Assembly: GCA_038324085.1 (NCBI GenBank)
Contig: JBBQHP010000010.1
Span: 62,001-126,000, forward strand
DNA length: 64,000 nt
Source of the DNA: Ga0077523 sp038324085
Lineage (GTDB): Bacteria; Pseudomonadota; Gammaproteobacteria; Burkholderiales; Ga0077523
Direction of reading: 5' to 3'
The first letter of the stretch is position 1. Every line of letters begins with the position of its first letter. The position numbers were made by a program, and so were the translations under genes. Under the pieces are notes generated by a model that was not told where the DNA came from, ran no database searches, and saw only the letters and a list, made by a program, of their open reading frames with translations. Below are positions 61,226 through 64,000 of the stretch, one piece after another.

Positions 61226-62053
61226 TCAGTCCGGCGCCCAGACGGCGTCGATCAGGCGTCGCGCAATGCTCAACCGCCCCGGCAGCAGCGGCGGCGGGCG
61301 CGCGATGGTGAACCAGTCGGCGGCCTCGATCTCGTCTTCCTGGGGCACGATGTCGCCACGCACCCAGTCGCAGTGGAATGCCACCATCAGGGAATGCGGA
61401 AACGGCCACGGCTGGCTGGAGAAATAGCGCAGGTTCGTCACCTCGACCCCGACTTCCTCCAGCACTTCACGGACGAGGCATTCCTCGAGGCTCTCGCCGG
61501 GCTCGACGAAGCCCGCCAGCGCGCTGAACATGCCGGGCGGGAAATGCGGCGACCGCGCGAGGAGCAGCTCGTCGCCGCGATGCACGAGCGCCATGGCGAC
61601 CGGTGCGAGGCGCGGATAGTGCGTCTGTCCGCACTTCGGGCAAACGCGGGAGGAGCGCTCGGTTGTCCTGCGTTCCGTGGGCGTGCCGCAGCGCCCGCAG
61701 AACTGGTGCGAGCGATCCCAGTCCACGATCTGCAACGCACGGCCCGCGAGTGCGAACGTCTGGTCGTCGATGGCCCCGAACAGGCTGCGCAACCCCGCCC
61801 AGGCCATGTCGGCCGGCGGGTCGACCGTCTCTGCGCACTCCGCGCAGTACACGTGCGCATTGCCGGCGGTGCCAAGGTACTGGGTGCGCGTCGGCGCCAG
61901 ACCGAGGGCGGCCAGATCCGCTACGAACGGCACCTGCGCGCGACCCTCGCTCCTGCGCACCAGCATCGTCGTGCCCTGGAACACGAACCACCACGCTTCG
62001 TCCTGCTGCGCCTCGGGCGGCGTGAGCAGCGGAATGAACCGGGTTCCCTGCAT
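61226..62053 (-). CDS. nudC: NAD(+) diphosphatase NudC
   Basis: 275 aa. Zinc ribbon CGRCG ... CPKCG, Nudix box GFVEPGESLEECLVREVLEEVGV, and the NudC signature SQPWPFPHSLM. It hydrolyses NADH/NAD+ and removes NAD caps from RNA. The ATG overlaps the lpdA stop (TGATG), so expression follows the pyruvate dehydrogenase E3. Confidence 0.94.
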   Translation of the reverse strand: MQGTRFIPLLTPPEAQQDEAWWFVFQGTTMLVRRSEGRAQVPFVADLAALGLAPTRTQYLGTAGNAHVYCAECAETVDPPADMAWAGLRSLFGAIDDQTFALAGRALQIVDWDRSHQFCGRCGTPTERRTTERSSRVCPKCGQTHYPRLAPVAMALVHRGDELLLARSPHFPPGMFSALAGFVEPGESLEECLVREVLEEVGVEVTNLRYFSSQPWPFPHSLMVAFHCDWVRGDIVPQEDEIEAADWFTIARPPPLLPGRLSIARRLIDAVWAPD

Positions 62054-63825
62054 CAACGCTTGGGCATGTAGAGGTCGGTGATGCTGCCTTCGGCGATCTC
62101 CGCTGCGAAGAACACGGTTTCGGAGAGCGTCGGGTGCGGGTGGATGGTGAGCCCGATGTCCTCCGCGTCCGCCCCCATCTCCAGCGCCAGCACGGTCTCG
62201 GCGATCAGCTCACCGGCATTCGGTCCGACCATGGCAGCGCCCAGCAGCCGGCGCGTGCCTTTCTCGAAGATCAGCTTGGTATTGCCTTCGTCACGACCGG
62301 TCGCGAGCGCCCGCCCGCTGGCCGCCCAAGGGAACGTGGCCTTCTCGTACTCGATGCCTTGCGCCTTGGCCTGGGTCTCGGTGAGTCCCATCCACGCGAC
62401 TTCGGGATCGGTGTAAGCGACGGACGGGATCGTGCGCGCGTCGAAAGCGACCTTGTGGCCGGCGATCACCTCGGCCGCCAGCTTGCCTTCGTGCGTGGCC
62501 TTGTGCGCGAGCATCGGCTCGCCGCAGACGTCGCCGATCGCGAAGATGTGCGCCACGTTCGTGCGTTGCTGGTTGTCCACCGGAATGAAGCCGCGGTCGT
62601 TCACCGAGACGCCGGCGTGGTCGGCGCCGATGTCGCGGCCATTGGGCCTGCGGCCCACCGCCATCAGCACGCGGTCGTAGACCTGTGGGGCAGGGGCTCC
62701 GTCGCCTTCGAAGGCAGCCTCGAGACCCGCCGGTGTCGCGGTCAGACTGGTGACGCGGGTCTTCAGCAGGATCGCCTCGTACTTCTTCTCGATGACCTTG
62801 TGCAGCGGCTTGACGATGTCGCGGTCGGCGCCCGGAATCAGGCCATCGGCCAGTTCGACCACGCTGATCCTGGTGCCCAGCGCGTGGTAGACGCACGCCA
62901 TCTCCAGCCCGATGATGCCGCCGCCGATGACCAGCATCCGCTTCGGGATCTCCGCCAGCTCCAGCGCATCGGTCGAGTCCATGACCCGTTCGTCGTCGTA
63001 GGGGAAGCCGGGGATGCGCGCCACCGAGGATCCGGCGGCGATGATGCAATGGTCGAACGAGACGCTCTTGCGCGCGCCGTCGGCTGCCGTGACTTCGATC
63101 ATGTTGGGCGACGTGAGCTTGCCCAGGCCGGTCACGACTTCGACCTTGCGTTGCTTCGCCAGGCCGCCCAGGCCTTTGGTGAGGCGGCCGACGACACCGT
63201 TCTTCCAGGTGCGCAACTGGTCGAGATCGATTTTCGGCTCGCCGAACCTGACACCGAAATGCGCCATCTCCTGCGCTTCGGAAATCACGCGTGCGGCGTG
63301 CAACAGCGCTTTCGAGGGAATGCAGCCCACGTTCAGGCAGACGCCCCCGAGGATGGGATAGCGCTCGATCAGGACGACTTTCTTGCCCAGATCGGCGGCG
63401 CGGAATGCGGCCGTGTAACCACCCGGGCCGGAACCCAGCACGACCACTTCGGCGTGGATGTCGCCCCGCTCGAGCGGACGCGCCGGGGTTGCCGGCGCCG
63501 GTGCGGCCGCTGCGGGTGCCGGTGTCGGGTGCGCTGCCGGTGCAGGCGCCGCCGCGGCAGCCGGCTGCTTTTCGCGGGTCGATTCGGCCGCCTCGAGCAT
63601 GAGGATCAACGTGCCCTGAGAGACCTTGTCGCCGACCTTGAGCTTCAGTTCCCTCACGATCCCTGCGGCAGGCGCCGGTACATCCATCGTTGCCTTGTCC
63701 GATTCGAGCGTCACCAGGGAATCCTCGGGCGCGACGGTATCTCCGGCCTTCACCAGCACTTCGATGACGGGGACATCCTTGTAGTCACCAATGTCGGGAA
63801 CGCGGACTTCGATCACGTTGCTCAA
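62053..63825 (-). CDS. lpdA: Dihydrolipoyl dehydrogenase with N-terminal lipoyl domain (PDH E3)
   Basis: 590 aa. Residues 1-80 form a lipoyl domain with the modified Lys in ESDKATMDVP (K44); an Ala/Pro linker (~82-120) follows; then FAD site VVVLGSGPGGYTAAFRAADLG, redox pair GGVCLNVGCIPSK, NAD site LVIGGGIIGLEMA, and active-site HPHPTLSE. E3 with its own lipoyl domain is typical of pyruvate dehydrogenase complexes of betaproteobacteria. The E1/E2 genes are probably beyond the right edge. nudC overlaps its end. Confidence 0.95.
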   Translation of the reverse strand: MSNVIEVRVPDIGDYKDVPVIEVLVKAGDTVAPEDSLVTLESDKATMDVPAPAAGIVRELKLKVGDKVSQGTLILMLEAAESTREKQPAAAAAPAPAAHPTPAPAAAAPAPATPARPLERGDIHAEVVVLGSGPGGYTAAFRAADLGKKVVLIERYPILGGVCLNVGCIPSKALLHAARVISEAQEMAHFGVRFGEPKIDLDQLRTWKNGVVGRLTKGLGGLAKQRKVEVVTGLGKLTSPNMIEVTAADGARKSVSFDHCIIAAGSSVARIPGFPYDDERVMDSTDALELAEIPKRMLVIGGGIIGLEMACVYHALGTRISVVELADGLIPGADRDIVKPLHKVIEKKYEAILLKTRVTSLTATPAGLEAAFEGDGAPAPQVYDRVLMAVGRRPNGRDIGADHAGVSVNDRGFIPVDNQQRTNVAHIFAIGDVCGEPMLAHKATHEGKLAAEVIAGHKVAFDARTIPSVAYTDPEVAWMGLTETQAKAQGIEYEKATFPWAASGRALATGRDEGNTKLIFEKGTRRLLGAAMVGPNAGELIAETVLALEMGADAEDIGLTIHPHPTLSETVFFAAEIAEGSITDLYMPKR

Positions 63826-63852
63826 CGGCGGGCTCCTCTGGTTGAATTGATC

Positions 63853-64000
63853 TCAGCGCACCGCGATGTAGATGATGGCGCCGATGCTGATGGCAAACGC
63901 CAGGACCGCAATCGCGGTGAGGGCGCGGATACGCGCAGCCATCATCCTGAATCCTTCGGCGAGTGCCTTGGCTTGCGCATCCATCGCCTGGGCCTGGGAT
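63853..64000 (-). CDS. Small protein with C-terminal membrane helix (cut by window edge)
   Basis: Only the last ~49 codons are inside. The readable end is MDAQAKALAEGFRMM followed by AARIRALTAIAVLAFAISIG and AIIYIAVR, a basic start to a single C-terminal membrane segment. The gene may begin at the internal MDAQ or further right. Function unknown. It precedes lpdA on the same strand with a 27-base gap. Confidence 0.5.
   Translation of the reverse strand, partial: SQAQAMDAQAKALAEGFRMMAARIRALTAIAVLAFAISIGAIIYIAVR

Overview
The window looks like a chromosomal segment of a high-GC betaproteobacterium, most likely Burkholderiales. The reasons are an ivd-aceK-thiolase-mccB-liuC-mccA-mvaB leucine cluster under a MerR-type LiuR, a class I PHA synthase, a dihydrolipoyl dehydrogenase with its own lipoyl domain, and an OxyR beside a peroxiredoxin-glutaredoxin fusion. 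No rRNA, tRNA, insertion sequence, prophage or CRISPR array was seen. This is dense metabolic chromosome with many start/stop overlaps (ATGA, GTGA, TGATG) that imply translational coupling.

Region 1 (1-3498): the start of a D-2-hydroxyacid dehydrogenase and a serine-glyoxylate aminotransferase, both on the minus strand (glyoxylate/hydroxypyruvate metabolism); a small GrlR-like protein; then a DUF3830 / NTF2-like pair on the plus strand.

Region 2 (3500-21085): a long plus-strand catabolic block. It begins behind a possible sigma54 promoter. It encodes a polysaccharide-deacetylase-family hydrolase of the allantoinase / cyclic-imide type, an ornithine cyclodeaminase-family protein, a complete polyamine-type ABC importer, an unrecognised Cys-containing 103-aa protein, a CobW metallochaperone GTPase, both subunits of bacterial dihydropyrimidine dehydrogenase (PreT, PreA), an N-carbamoyl-amino-acid amidohydrolase, an asparaginase-like amidohydrolase and dihydropyrimidinase. 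Together these give import, ring reduction, ring opening and carbamoyl removal for pyrimidines or related cyclic ureides, probably with a metal-loading helper. A GntR/FCD regulator follows, preceded by a perfect 20-bp palindrome, then a phytanoyl-CoA dioxygenase-type enzyme and a SAF-domain oxidoreductase.

Region 3 (21086-34115): a PQQ-dependent dehydrogenase split by a one-base frameshift, followed by its probable cytochrome c and a rho-independent terminator. After these come a set of small independent genes: an HExxH protein, a DUF938 methyltransferase with a 2OG-Fe dioxygenase, a glutaredoxin-like protein, a GST, a secreted metallo-beta-lactamase-fold lactonase homologue, an SDR, a membrane-anchored unknown, a dihaem cytochrome c, an AEC transporter and an Lpd-type flavoprotein.

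Region 4 (34116-41068): a peroxiredoxin-glutaredoxin gene divergent from oxyR. Between them are four perfect 11-bp tandem repeats with G-quadruplex potential and a 14/16 match to the OxyR tetranucleotide motif. Then come a HEAT/TPR protein, a BtuF-like protein, a PHA synthase with an unusual 145-residue lysine/alanine-rich tail, and a metallo-hydrolase.

Region 5 (41166-53803): the liu leucine/isovalerate operon (liuR, ivd, aceK, thiolase, a beta-hydroxyacid dehydrogenase, a DsbA-like isomerase, a LOG-family protein, mccB, a TfoX-C protein, liuC, mccA, mvaB). A LiuR-type palindrome overlaps a sigma70-like promoter at the liuR-ivd junction.

Region 6 (53820-64000): a 42-aa exported peptide divergent from a DUF6502-DUF5666 pair, with two related AT-centred palindromes between them; DUF1289 and DUF2889 proteins; a class III CoA-transferase/racemase; an orphan OpuAC-type binding protein; a DoxX-rhodanese pair divergent from a MarR regulator; and nudC with lpdA (pyruvate dehydrogenase E3). 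The last gene is cut by the right edge.
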